DNA of 64,000 bases, taken from Piper betle. Lineage: Eukaryota; Streptophyta; Magnoliopsida; Piperales; Piperaceae. Shown in pieces: positions 47,974 to 62,100 of the stretch. Position numbers and translations under genes: made by a program. The notes under the pieces were generated by a model that did no database searches, was not told the DNA's origin, and saw nothing but the letters and a program-made list of their open reading frames with translations. How positions within the stretch are numbered: the first letter of the stretch is position 1; the number at the start of each line of letters is the position of its first letter. Where the stretch lies: NCBI GenBank assembly GCA_033002965.1, contig JAURVB010013507.1, positions 62,001 through 126,000 of the forward strand. The letters run 5' to 3'.

Positions 47974-49498
47974 ATGAAGATCATTAGAACCGTATTAATC
48001 AATGAATGAATGATGAGTGCGTTAAGGAAAATAAAAACCTGCATATATCATCAGTCTTGTTTTTTAATTGAGGTCCCTGATGCGGAATATGAATTTGTTG
48101 AGTTACAAATAGAGCAACCATTTGTCGAAGAGCCAAGTTGAGTTGGAGTGTTAAGTGTATTGATCATGCTAGCTTTAGAAAAGAAAAAATATTTTATTTA
48201 TATAAATTATAATTTTAAATATCATACCTTTACTATACCAAATTTATTGCCACAATGGAATATATTTGGTTCAACTAGATTGACCTAAGTTTAATCAAAT
48301 TTTAAAATTATAAATAATTTTATTAGATATTAAAAGGTATTTTCTCATCAATATTTAATCAAATATCCATCAAAATACGTATTGTAATTTCCAACGAAAT
48401 ATCGATTTTTGTTACATGCAGTAGTTCTGAAAATATTGATGTTAAAGGAAAATCCGAACAAGGCAGGTTGACCCAAAATCAAAATATTGATGTTACATGC
48501 AGCAGTCCTGTATGTATCACGGTCCAAAGTAAGATGTATTGGATTTGAAGGAGAAGGAGAGCGATACGGTTTTTCATTGAAAATTTGATCATGATACTTT
48601 TGAATGTGATAATGATACTTAAATTATGTTTTAATTTTTTTTATAAAAATAATAATTAATTTTGATATAATTTTAATAATTTCAATTTTGAATAAGCCAA
48701 ATCGAACATAACTAAAGTAATTTAGTTTAGTTCGATTTGATCTTGGACACATTTCGGGTTATGAAATTTGAGTGGTCGAACCCCATTTTGGAAATTCGGT
48801 TCCGTTGGTTCAAAACCAAACGGACCGAATCCTCTCCCTTGATGGTACAAAGTAACAAGTCTTTCTTCATTGAAAATTTGATCTTCTTCTTTTAATCTTA
48901 ATGAATTTGCTTTGTTGAGTTGGCCTGTTGGTGGTGAACACTCTCCTACTTTGAGATTTTGGATTGGCTTTGTGTTACAGTCCGGCTCTCAATCCTTGAT
49001 TGTGGTGTAAGTGGATGTGCACTACCTTAAAAACAAAAACAAAAAAAAAACTCGGCGGACTTGTTGAGAGGGTGTGAGACTAGATCTACCCCGTTCCGAA
49101 CCCTAATATTTGTATATGCTTTTAACCCAACTTTACACGAGAGTTAACCATTCTTGATGCAAGGTTGAAATCACTGTGAATATGACTCGTTCAATCCGGG
49201 TGAATGTGCTTGAATTCAATTACGATACTTAAACTAAACTACGTTTGAACATGCTTCAACCCGACCTAACGAATAAATTTAAGCAAATGGGAAAATTCCT
49301 AGCTCCTATTTAAGATAAAATGGCCATATTAGCTCGATAGAAAATTTTTCCTACTTTCTTACAATATAGGAATATGTTCACATGAACCCAACTCACACAC
49401 GATTTAAATAAATAACTTATAAAGTTTAACATTGTGTCCAATATTGAAATAAATAAACCCTTTTGTAGCAACAATCATATGATAATTACATATAACAA
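47926..49498. other. TA/TATG microsatellite, then gene-free DNA
   Basis: (TA)n(TGTA)n occupies about 47926-47975. Further on there are only AT-rich and repeat-like words (TTTAGTTCGATTTGATCTTG near 48725, shared with 40360). No gene. Confidence 0.5.
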
Positions 49499-51075
49499 TG
49501 TACGATCATGATTCAATATAAAAATAATATCAAGATAAAATAAAATTAATTGAATCAAATAAATTTTCGATTACTGATTTATAAATGAACAACTAATGAT
49601 AGTTATTTTGAATATTGTTTGGTCAAACTTGAAAGAAGAAAGTCTTCATCGGAAAAAGTTGGAAATAGGGGTGGCCATTGGACAAAACCAACTTCCACTT
49701 ATTTATATATTTGCCATTAGACACAACTAATTTAATTTAATTGAGATTTTTTGATAAATTTTAGATAATATTAAATAAAATATTAAAGATAACCGAAGGT
49801 CTTATCAAAAGTTGGATTTGCATGTAGAGATGTTCTTGGGCATTCATAGCAATTAGCCACACCTTCTATTCTCTATAAATATAGCCTCTCATAGACTAGA
49901 GGCTCTCCGAAAGATCATCTAAGAGGTCAAGCCAAAAATTAATACTCAAATAAACTCTATCTACTGAATCATCGGTGTATTTTTTAAGGTAGTTAAGTTA
50001 AGAAGATAGCCTAGTCTGGTTAAGTCCATATGTTCGTCTGGCTTGGTTCAGCCCCCTTGCTAGCCTAGTTTGGTTGAGTCCATGTGCTCGCTCGGCTTGG
50101 TTTAGCTCCTTTGCTAGCCTAATCTGGTTGAGTCATATGCTTGCTTAGCTTGGTTTAGTCCCCTTGTTAGCCTAGTCTGGTCTTAGTCTAATTGAGTCCA
50201 TGTGCTTGCCCAACTCACTTCAACCTCTTTGCTAGCTTAGTTTGGTTTTGAGTCCATGCACTCGCCCGGTTCAGTTCAACCCCCTTGTTTCTTTAGTTTG
50301 GTTGAGTCCATACTCTCACCCAGTTTTGTTTAGTCCCCTTGCTAGCTTAGTTTGGTTGAGTCCGTGCGCTATCCCAACTTGGTTTAGCCCACTTGCTAGC
50401 TTGGTTGAATCAATGTGCTTGCCTGACTAGATTTAGCTGGCTTGTTCATTTGGCCCAGTCGAGTCATAGATTTGCTTTGCCTTGTTGAGTTGAATAATTG
50501 ATTCAAGGCTTCTAATTCGATTAATTAGTTAACTTTGACTTGACTGGCCCGAGTTGTTCAAACAACTCTTTTGTGCTTACTTGCATATTGGTCAAGTCTA
50601 TTTTAGTAAAGAGAGTATTTAGAACGAGTTGGTACATAAAACGTGTATCACATGTAATAAATACTCTTTTAAATAATTATTCATACCAAATTGCATATAT
50701 CACATGTGATAAATACTCTTTTAAGTAATTATACTTGTCAAATTGCAACTATTATCAATCAATAGATTTAAGGCTTAAAACCACATACTACAATGGAGTG
50801 AAGGAAAGATCTTTGCAATTAAAAGTTTCTTTGTAAATTTTTTCACCTCAAAGCAACTATCAATGACAAGTTGAGCTTGTGCTATTTTTCTGTGAAAATT
50901 TCGTACTTAGTAGTAAATTTAATTGTGATTTTTTTCACTAACATGTGAGCCTTGGTTACCCCTGAACTCTAGTCTTTGCATCGCATAAGCCCTCATTGAG
51001 CAAGGCAACAACCCCTATTTTTATTTTTTGATTTTGTGCAAAAGGCCCAATGCATGCCATAGTTTTGAGCAAACA
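49499..51075 (+). repeat. 5' LTR of a non-autonomous retrotransposon
   Basis: Starts TGTACGATCATGATTCAATA and ends GAGCAAACA. It contains at least six about-60-bp subrepeats (TTGAGTCCATGTGCTCGC, CCCCCTTGCTAGCCTAGT) at 50010-50420. It matches 52708-54382 in order and content. Confidence 0.75.
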
Positions 51076-52707
51076 TCTGACAACTCGCTAGGGAACCACT
51101 TAAAAGGTTGTAGTGTCACTAAAACTATTAATATTTTAACTAAGGGTCCAAATGCTAGAACTATGGTTACATGGTCGTTAAATTTCTCCAAAGATTACTC
51201 ACAAAAGATCCTTCTACATTTTTTTCAACATTGCAAGGCTTTGAGCATTATGTTGATCTCCTTGACATAGACGAACTCATCATAAGTTTAATTCGTCAAA
51301 ATGAAGAATATACAAAAAAGTTTGAAGCCATTGTAAGACAACAAAAAGAGAACTCCTCTTATGAGAGTACATTTGTTGAGAAAGGCAAGCATTGTAGTAA
51401 AACTTCAAGAGATTATACACTTTCTCAATTATCCAAGCAAAGTAATTTATGTTCTTGCCCTCAAATGCCAAAAGCAAAGTGCAAAAGACTGCCAGCTAAC
51501 CAAAACAAAAAGCTTTGAACAAGGGGATGAACATGAGGAAGTAAAACAAACGCTTCCTCTACCCTCTTTTGAAACAATGTTTCAGAAAATAAATCCAACA
51601 GCTGTCAACGAGCATATGGAAACTAAAAAAACACTTTCAGCTCCACTACTTGCATTATCAATTGCACCTCAGGACACAAACCTAATGGCAAATTTTGGAC
51701 TTGCGTCAAAAAATGATACTGACATTAATTCTTCTACACAAAACAATGTTCTACTTCAAGAGAAATATTTGATGGTAACAATGACATCTTTGTCGACAAA
51801 TCACCATGACATGAATTCTTCTACTAGCTCTTTGGTACATCTCAACTCAATCACTTCCACTTCTTGTAGTTCGTCACCAATTCATTTTGAAATACCCAAA
51901 CCAACATAGCCATCATCATTATTTGTAGACAAATCTTGTTGTCTACGGTCTCACAAGTTATCCATTTGCATGAACATGCATTGAAAATACCTTTGTTTAT
52001 ACCTCAATTTTCCCCCATCACCAAGCTTCATAAGGGTCATCTCATTCCTATCATCCTCTTATCAATGCTATTGAATCAAATTCTTGTCATGTCAATGATG
52101 ATAACGAGAGTTCTGAGATGGTAAATGACCTATTTAACGTAAAATATGGCTCACGTCCTTTCACTTATTCATATCCTAACAAAGTTATGTATAGATAAAC
52201 AAGAATAGCATTTTTTATCATTAAATTTATTGAATCTGACATAATTTTCTCTTCTGCATACGATCATTTCTTTATACCCTTGCTGAAAGTAACCGTCAAA
52301 ATACCTATTTTAACACTTACTACTTCTTCTCAGAAGGTTTGGCGTATTAATGATGGGTGCTTTGAAGTTCTAATGGATGATGAAAATAAAGATTTTAATT
52401 TCTCTATTCTTGTATGTCCAAGGCTTTGTTTCGATCTTAGAGGGGTTTTACCTACTTAAAATGTTCTTAATTTTATGCTTAGCTCAAAAAAGAAAAAAAA
52501 GGCACGAGTTTGCATTATTGTCAAGTGATCTTTGGGCTTCTACCTAATAATAACTGTTATTTTCAACCACACATCCCGACTTTTTTCCATTGGCCTTGAT
52601 CATTATCTTTGTGGTTATGTTTCAAAATTTTGATTGAACTTTCTATCATTACTTTCCCGTTTTACATGCTTGATTCACAATTAGCGCATATAAAACGTGG
52701 GGGCTAA
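51076..52707 (+). mobile_element. Internal region of the retrotransposon, no pol domains
   Basis: The region is 1.6 kb long and ends in a polypurine tract (AAAACGTGGGGGCTAA, 52692-52707) before the 3' LTR. Open stretches 51171-51518 and 51361-51909 encode proteins without retroviral-type motifs (TFFSTLQGFEHYVDLLDIDE; TQNNVLLQEKYLMVTMTSLS). No protease, reverse transcriptase, RNase H or integrase is seen, so it would depend on a partner element. A primer binding site after 51075 was not recognised. Confidence 0.65.
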
Positions 52708-54382
52708 TGTACGATCACGATTCAACATAAAAATAGTGTTAAAGCAAAATAAAATAAATTGAATTGAATAAATCTTTGATTGGTGATTTATTAAGCCACG
52801 ACTCATGATAGTTATTTTGAATAGTAAGAAGCTTTGTAGAGATAACCCATATTGATCAAACTTGAAAGAATAAAGTCTTTATTGGGAAAAAATAGAAATA
52901 TGGGCAGATGTTGGAGTAATCTTGGATAAGTCCACTTATTTACAGATTTGCAATTGGACAAAACCAACTTTAAATTATTTACAGATTTGCAATTGGACAC
53001 AACCAACTTGATTTAATTGAGATTTTTTGATAAATTTTAGATAAAATCAAAATAAAATTTCAAAGATAACCAAAATCTTCTCAAAAGTCGAATTTGTACA
53101 TAGAGATGCCAAGCACAAAAGAATATTCTTGATCATTTCTAGCAATTAGTCACACCTCTATTCTCTATAAATAGAGCCTTTTATTCTTGTGTTTTACTCG
53201 CATTCTGGAGGCTCTACAAGAGGTCAGTCAAGAGGTTATCCAAGAGGTTAGGCTAAAAATTGCTAAACTTTGAGAGAATACTCAAGTAAAGTTTGTCTAC
53301 TGAATCATCAGTGTATTTTTTAGGCTGGTTAAGCTAAGAGGCTAGCCTAGTCTGGTTGAGTCCATGTGTTCACTCGGCTTGGTTCAACCCCTTGCTAGCC
53401 TAGTCTGGTCCTAGTCTAGTTGAGTCCATGTACTCACCCGGCTTGGTTCAGCCCCCTTGCTAACCTAGTATGGTCCTAGTCTGGACCTACTCTGGTTGAG
53501 TCCATGTGCTTGTGCGGCTCGATTTAGTTTCTTTACTAGCCTAATCTAGTTGAGTCTAGGCACTCACCTGGCTAGGTTCAGCCCCCTTGCTAGCCTAGTC
53601 TTGTTGAGTCCATGCACTCACTCGGCTCGGTTTAGTCCCCTTTCTAGCTTAGTCTGGATGAGTTCATGCGCTTGCCCAACTCGGTTTAACCCACTTTCTA
53701 GTTTGGTTGAGTCCATTTGCTCTCCAAACTCGGTTTAGCTCACTCGTTCATTTGGCCTAGCCGAGTCGTAGACTTGCTTCACCTTGTTGAGTTGAATTGG
53801 TGATTCGAGGCTGTTGAATCACTTAATTAGTTAACTTTGACTTGACTAGTCCAAATTGATCAAAAAGCTATTTTGTGCTTACTTGAATATTGATCAAGTC
53901 TATGTTAGTAAAGAGAGTATTTATATCAAGTTGGTACGTACAACGTATATCACATGTGAAAATACTCTTTTAAAGTAATTATTCTTGCCTAATTGCGCAT
54001 GTCACATGTGATAAATACTCTTTTAAGTAATTATACTTGTCAAATTGCCACTATTGTCAAGTAACAAATTTGAAACTTAAAACCTCATGCTGCAATGAAG
54101 TGAAAGAAAGATCTTTGCAATTAAGGGTTTCTTTGTAACCTTTGGTACTTCAAAAAAATTATCAATGTAAAGTTGAACTTGTGCCATTTTCTATATAAAT
54201 TTTGTACTTAATAATTAATTTAATTGCGATATTTTTTAGTGATATTTTTTAGTGATCAGTAGACATTAATGTAACCCCGAACTCTAGTATTTACATTACA
54301 TAAGCCGTCAACGAATGAGATAAAAACCCCTATTTTTATTTTTCAAGTTTGTGCAAAAGGCCCAATGTGTGCCATAATTTTG
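52708..54382 (+). repeat. 3' LTR of the non-autonomous retrotransposon
   Basis: Starts TGTACGATCACGATTCAACA directly after the polypurine tract and has the same subrepeats at 53350-53720. Similarity to the 5' LTR stops at GCCATAATTTTG, so the last few bases are lost or altered. Confidence 0.75.
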
Positions 54383-54511
54383 GATCCTATGACTATTCAA
54401 ATATAATATAACAAAAGTATTTTGATCTAATATAAGGAAAGAGGTTTAGCATGATAATACATTTCCAATTCGAGTAGAAAATGTTTTATAAAATATATAT
54501 TAAAATATTTC

Positions 54512-57362
54512 TGTAAAACTCGTGACCCAATTCAGGTTTTATAGTTTAAACCGGTCCGTTCGATCATTATTTTCAGTCGAGTCAATTTTAGAACACGCGT
54601 ACTAAGCTAGTGTCGGTAGTGTGTTATGACCCATGAGGGTCATGTGTGCCCAAGTATATGATAATAACGTCAGTAAGATAGTAGCAGAATGAGTTATCAG
54701 AATATATGAGAGCACACCCAGATTTTTTTTTATTTTAGTATTAGACCATAGAATTATTTTTAGGCTGGGTGGGTTATAAGTTATAGAGCATGTCATTGTG
54801 ATGTTATGGCGTTTATTATATTTTATAGTATTTTTTCCTATTTTTTAGATTTATTACGATATAGTTATTATTTTTGACTCAAGTCGGAGTCGAGTCAACA
54901 TTTATTTATGATATTGCCACCGAACTATTTCTCCCCTGACATCTTCTCTTCTTCCCCCAAACCCTCGACGCTGCCCCTCCACTTGTCGTCAACGCGGTCA
55001 CCAACACCAACCAACGCGCCTAGCCTTGCCGTGTCGTAGCAGTGCTACCCCGAGAGCCCCTAGCCGTCGTCTGGTCCCCACGACACGAGGGAGCCGCTCC
55101 CTAGCGCCGCACTCTCGTCACCAATTTTGCCATACACGATCGTTGTCGATGCTATCTAGTCACCACCTTGACATCGCCGACCCTCCTATGACCTTCCCCA
55201 ACCAAAGTGGAGCCCAACGCCGCCCATCCCAGCCAGATCTAGTCACCCCACCACTGACCGCCCCTGTTTCATCCTTTTTTCGGCGGGCCACTGCCTCTGC
55301 CAATCTTGTCAACGTCGTAGACGTGTTGGGCTCACCAAGCCGATGCCAACACCACCCCACACCACCGCCATCCCGCCAATAGTTGCCGCTTGTAACAGTT
55401 GCCAGAAAACCGCTGAAAAGCTACCTAAAAATCAACAGAATTTGCCAGAAAATGGCTAGAAACCTTCGAAAAACTAGATTTGCTTGAATTCGCCGGATTT
55501 TCTATCGAGCTCATCCAGTCGAAACCGATCGAACTTTGGATGCCGACGAGGGCCAAATTCTAGCCCAAAGATACGCAATGAAACCCCAGCCATCGCCGAT
55601 TTGCCGACAATGCAAGGTATAATTACCTCCAATTTAATTATTTAAAATAAATGATTGTTAGCACAACAGGCAAGGATTGATGAATTGACGTGCTAAATAT
55701 TTTTATTGTAAATAAAAATAAAATATGAATAACCTGATTGAAGTGTATTAAAACTGATGCTAAAGAACTAATTAGGTAAACTAAGTAATTATGATAATTT
55801 AATAAAACGTAGCATAGGAAAGCTTATGTGTAATTGATGTATGATTGGTGTGTATATCGTATAGGACATTTGATGCATCATTAAGTTAGCAGTGTGTTAG
55901 TTTTTGGTTTGATGCATAATTATAGAGTAGGAGCTCGCCGCCTAATGTGAGGACACGCTCGGAGCTTCTACCAGGTCTGTTTAGGACTTGTTCCCTATTT
56001 TACGATCTATTCTATTGTATATTGTTTTATTACTTGCACGATGGGTTAAGTGGCATTTTATCGGATCCTACTTAACTTGGGTCATTTAATCATTCGATTT
56101 TTTAGATTACTAACCCTCAAAGATGAGATCCTTTGAGTTTGATTTTGAAAATAAGATCCACTACATTCATCGTCGGGCATATTATATAAATCCCTTTCCA
56201 AACTTATATATAGCTGTATCAAGTTTTCAGTGAGACGGGAGATAGGAAAACTAACTTGTACGTACCATGAGCGGGTGCATATGCCAGTCAAAGTGGGCTC
56301 TAAATTAGTGAGTAGCTTGTTCCAATCCTCAGGGATCCTGACAAATCCTGTTTTGAGTTCCTCACACCCAGAGAAACGTAGGGGTTTACGGGTACTATTT
56401 AGTAAAGTGCATGTCTGGACTTGTGGTTCAAAGGGGACTGTCTGAGAGTACTCAATTTTTGTGCTCAAGGCCGAGAGAATTATAAAAGAAATGAGAGGAC
56501 TTAGGATATACCGATAATCCCAATGGACTAGGAAAATAAGAAAATGCCTAGACAGGCATTAGACTAGCCAGTTCGGGATGCTATTGGGTCTGCAACCCAA
56601 TGGCTTCTTAGTAGATGCCCTTAAGAGTATTCACAAGAAGTAGATAACGGTTTTCTTCAAAATTTAGTCAGCTCTCATTTACCAGTTTGCTATGTAGTTA
56701 TATTTCTGGAACCAGTAACAGTTGTTACTCACATTTTTTTTATATGTATGTAGGTGAGGATTAAACACTGGATACGCCAGTTTAGATGGAGGAACAGTGA
56801 CCTGCTTTGCACACACAAGCACGTGCGGTGACCGAATGTTTATTTTGACTGTTTTAATTATTTTGTTATGTTATTATGAAAAATGAAATATTTATAATGA
56901 AGATTGTCGTAAATAGAAATGGATAGTGATATTATGATTTGAAACAGATAATAGCATATAAGCTGAATGATAAAAATGAAATGTGAATAGAATGAACAGG
57001 TATGTCGAGACCTAAAATGTAGAATATTTTGATGTGACAGAGTTAAATATTTATGTGAAAAATATAATGCAACGAATGTATATTAATGTATATATATTTA
57101 TACATGTTTTGATAAGGTGGCCCTTAATTGTACATTTAGGTGAGATTTTGTCTGTTTTATTTCAAGAATTTTTATCAATTTTATCATTATTATTTTTTAT
57201 ATGAACTAATGTTATGTCATCTGTATTGTTGTATGTTAGGTTTCATGTATTCATCCATGCATAACAGTGACATCTTCCATTTTGAGATACCGAAAGTAGA
57301 TCCACTTAATACCCATGACGATCTAGTTTAGTTTGCAAGCGAACCGGATTTGAGGTCTCACA
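54512..57362 (+). repeat. Solo LTR of 2.85 kb with 5-bp target duplication
   Basis: Begins TGTAAAACTCGTGACCC and ends GAGGTCTCACA. It is flanked by ATTTC on both sides (54507-54511 and 57363-57367). TG...CA ends and the direct repeat show an LTR left after recombination between the two LTRs of a full element. The CG-rich part at 54930-55600 is non-coding. Confidence 0.85.
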
Positions 57363-57367
57363 ATTTC

Positions 57368-59165
57368 AAACACTAACTTTTCATTATTTTCACCACATTC
57401 AAATTAAAATTTATATTATTTATACGTTCTTTTGAATTGTGTTGGATGCATGTTGGATATGGGTTTAGCACATTCGGATCATATATGTATGTACGTAGTA
57501 AATAAAATAAATACAACATTCGAATTCAGAATAGATACAAACTATATTCGATTCCTATCCCAACCAATGTATAAATTTAGTATTACTACGACACATTTGT
57601 ATGCACCACACATGTACGCGCATCACGTGGCACAATGATGCCTACGTAGATACAATCGCACGCTCCCCATGAAAATTTTTAATATAGCATCAAAATATAT
57701 TTTTTTAAAGTATGTATCATCAATCAACCATCTATTTATTGTAAAAAAAGCAACCATCTTGTATCTACGATGCATATAGTTGGAAAACAAAATCACCTTT
57801 TTGGATAAATAATAAATAGCAATAAATGTTTGGCTTATTTGCTAACATTCCTTTTTCGTGGCGTGGTCCGATGCAAACCCACTTTCGGCCACGGCTGGAC
57901 CAGTTCGAGACAGAGATTGGTCACGTCACGCGTCTCCTCGATTACGTGGGCCTAGACCAGATTAGGACCACGGCCACACCAGTGGTCCCCACCACTCCTT
58001 ATCCACTGATCCATCAATCAACACTAAATAATTGCGGCCCATTCCAACCAATCCCGACGTCCTGCTCACTGATACCGATGACGTGTCCGACACGCATTGG
58101 ATAGGGTCGGCGGGCCGGATCGGGAAGGGCTCAGAGAAATATACGTTATCAGACTCCGTCCGAGTCGTACGTTATTCGGACATATGACGTGATTAGACGG
58201 TCGGGCCGACTCCAGAATATCTACGTGACGTCTTCGCATGTATACTGTCCGTATCCGTTTATCGGTTTGTAGCCTTCCGATTAGTCCAGATCCCAAGGGG
58301 TATTTGGGTCATTCAAGTGTTCCAGGGTCTTGTCGGTCAGTATCATGGTAATTGAACGGAGGGATTAACATTGGTTAGGGTGTGTACTGATTAGACACTC
58401 ATTTTCTTATAATTTATTTATTGACGAATCATCTATTCTTTAATTAATTAGATTATTTTAACTAAAATTACTTGATATGGTTGATCTGGTTTGTGTCATA
58501 AAATAGACAAAAAGTTTTTAATTTGTACCATTTCTTATAATTTAAAGCTCACAGATATATGAGTTATGAAATAAATGCTTGGTATTATGTGTACGGTCTA
58601 ATTCTTTCAATTAAAATACAAGATAAGGTTTAAAAAATTAATGATCTAAATTACTCTTTTTTTGTTTTGATAATAAATATATTAAATTATATTTTCTGGA
58701 AATTTATTTTTACTCATTTCTTACTTTTAATTGCCTCACTAATTTAAAAAAACAAAAAAAATTATATTGTTCATAGCTTAATGTTTGAGTTCAATTAAAT
58801 TTTAACTATAATTTATTAAAAAATCCAATTAAAAGTACAATCAAATCCAAATTAATGAAATATTTTTATTATGTGAGCACACCTTGAAATGACTCAAACA
58901 CCCTCCCCGCTATCATATATGCATTTCCCGGCCCGATATATTGGATCGAATTTCGTAAATGCACCAAACCAACCTCGGGTGAACACACCACCAATTCAAC
59001 GGTCCAGATCATCCAAATCCCCACGTGTCTACATAATCACCGTCCGATCTTAACCGCGGTTAAACCCGGTGGTCGAACAGCGGCCGCGGACAATAAAAGC
59101 CTTATCTCCTTCCCTCCGCCGCCGCCCCGCCGCGGCCACCACGCCGGCGACCTTCTACGGCCACG
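57368..59165. other. Intergenic DNA and promoter of TIR1
   Basis: No gene is seen. 57850-58320 is GC-richer, with GAGACA (57908), which matches an auxin response element core in reverse. ACAATAAAAGCC near 59090 could serve as a TATA-like element 75 bases before the start codon. Confidence 0.45.
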
Positions 59166-62100
59166 ATGGCGGCGACGACGGCGGCGACGACGGCGGCGAC
59201 GGCGGTGGCGACGACCCACTCTTTCCCCGACGAGGTCCTCGAGCACGTATTCTCCTTCCTCGACTCCGACCGCGACCGCAACGCGGCGTCGCTGGTCTGC
59301 ACGGCCTGGTGCCGGATCGAGCGCGGATGCCGGCGCCGGATCTTCGTCGGGAACTGCTACGCCGTCAGCCCACTGGCAGCCATCCGGCGGTTCCCTGATG
59401 TCCGGTCGGTGGCGATCAAGGGAAGCCGCACTTCGCGGACTTCAACCTGGTGCCCGAGGACTGGGGCGGGAATGTGTACCCCTGGATCGCCGCCATGGCC
59501 GAGGCCTACCCTCTCCTGGAGGAGCTCCGGCTCAAGCGCATGGTCGTCACCGACGAGAGCCTCGAGCTCCTCTCCCGAGCTTTCCGTAACTTCAAAGTGT
59601 TGGTGATGGTTTCGTGTGAAGGTTTTAGTACCAACGGCCTCGCCGCCATTGCTTCGAACTGCAGGTTTTGGCTGCTCTTGTATTATCGTTTCCCCGTTTG
59701 AAGTCATGTGTTTTTTGGGTAAAGGTGACTCTTTGTAAAAAAACATGTGTACGCATTTGATTCGGATTTCTTTCATCGATGAATTTGTGACTGTTTTATG
59801 GATCGTTTTTGTTCTTCGAATTATTTGGGTATCGATCATGGATGGGCTGCATTTTGCATTTGTTGGTTTCTATTCTAATACCCAATCGATGGTTGGAGCT
59901 GGAAATTTTCGAACTTTGTTGGTTATGAAGGCGCACGAACTTTAGCGGGCATGACATTTAGTCTTTATTTTTTTGTTTAATGCAAATTTGAATGAATTTA
60001 GGTACCACTCTCGTCTTTTTTACTGATTTACTGTTTGGTTGGACACATAAATCATTTGGATTGTTGGAGCATTCTCATCTCCTGCTGTCTGTGAGTTCTC
60101 TTGCATTCACATTTTACTTGTTTGATGCCTCAAGAGTTTCATTTTGATCTTGTTTTCCCTTCTTTTTAAATTGTTGGTCTCTGAGGGCTGAGGGGTTCTT
60201 CTTTCATTATTTATGAACTTTGTAGCAAGTGCTTTTTTGTTCTAAGAGGCTGCCTAATGCCTATCCTGTGTTTTACCTTTTTTTCAATCATATCTTATAT
60301 AAGACTTTGCAAGGATAGTTGGCTTTTTTTTTTACTCCTATTAATAGTGATGATGGATGTAAAAACATGATGACCTACTGTGCAGGGTGGGTAGTTAAGA
60401 TAATAATGTGGTAATGCTGGAAAAAAGTAATCTGGCTTTTATGGGCTTAAGTTGTTGTTTTGCCATGAGCATTTAATTTAACATACACTTGTCTTGGACC
60501 TTCAGGATAATGCTGCTTCTTTCTTTGTCTGGTGATGCAGAAATTTGGTTGAGCTGGACTTACAGGAAACCGATGTGGAGGACCGCAGTGGGCATTGGAT
60601 GAGTTGTTTTCCCGAGTCATGCACGTCGTTGGTTTCCCTCAACATCGCATGCCTTGACGGAGAAGTTAGTTTCTCTGCTCTGGAGCGCCTTGTCAAGCGC
60701 TGCCCCAACCTTAGGGTTCTCAAGCTTAATCATGACATACCTCTTGACAAGTTAGCCACCCTTCTTCGCTGTGCTCCACACTTGGTTGATCTTGGTACTG
60801 GAGCTTTTTTAACTGAGTATCGTGCAGAGCTTTTCTTTAAATTGTCAAATGCTTTTGAAGGCTGCAAGAATCTCAATGCACTGTCCGGATTTTGGTCAGT
60901 TGCTCCTTCATATCTTCCAACCATTTTCTCAGTCTGCTCCAGGCTTAGATCTCTCAACATGAGTTATGCTGCTGTTCCAAGCCCCGATCTTATCAAACTT
61001 GTGAGCCAGTGTCATAATCTACAACGTTTATGGGTAGGCAGATGTTTTTGTCAGTTCTTTTTCTGGCATTGTGCATTTTGTCAAAAGATAAAAGTAATCT
61101 GCTCCACGATACAGATTTTGACAGAATGTAGTTCTTCTTTCTCATCCACCTGATCCTGATCCCAGTCTTTTGGGATCGGGTGGGTGACAAAGAAGTACTT
61201 CTTGTTGCAATCTTTATTTGAAAGCAGACTACTTTACCCGTGAAAGGTTAATTTACATTCTAAATTGTACTTTACACTAAGTATTGTAATTATTATTCAA
61301 AGAGGAAAAAGCTTAAGTGTTTTTAATGCTTCTCTCATTCATTTTTATTTGTTTTTTCCAATTCCTCAACATGAATGATTTAATCTGAGTGTTCATACAT
61401 TATCTTCCTGGCCATCTCAGGTCCTGGACCTTATAGAGGACATTGGGCTTCAAGCTGTCGCTGACAATTGCAAGAGCTTAGAGGAACTTCGGGTGTTCCC
61501 ATCTTACCCTTTTGTTGCAGATCATCAGCATGTCACTCTTACTGAGCAGGGCTTGGTTGCTGTTTCTCATGGCTGCCGAAACCTTAATTCTGTCCTGTAC
61601 TTTTGCCGTCAGATGTCAAATGCGGCACTAATAGATGTTGCACAAAACCGACCCAATCTAATTCGCTTTCGCCTTTGCATTATCGAGCCCCATACACCTG
61701 ATTACATTACCCAAGAGCCTTTTGATGTTGGTTTTGGCGCAATAGTTAAGTCGTGTAAAAGCCTTAGGCGGCTGTCACTTTCTGGTCTTCTCACTGATCA
61801 CGTGTTTGAGTACATCGGGACTAATGCTGAAAATCTTGAAATGCTATCTATTGCTTTTGCGGGAGACAGTGATATGGGCCTTCATCACATTCTTTCAGGC
61901 TGCAAGAGCCTTAGGAAGCTGGAGATTAGGGATTGCCCTTTTGGTGATAAGGCACTTCTTGCTAATGCAGCAAAATTTGAGACAATGCGATCCCTTTGGA
62001 TGTCCTCTTGCACTGTGAGTTTGGAAGCGTGTAAGCTACTGGCAGAAAAGATGCCTTGGCTCAATGTGGAAGTTATTGATGAGAGAGGACAATCAGAGAT

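Noticed and set aside
50010..50480. CRISPR-like regular repeats
   Set aside because: The units are diverged tandem subrepeats within a plant LTR, without unique spacers, and they recur at the same place in the partner LTR.
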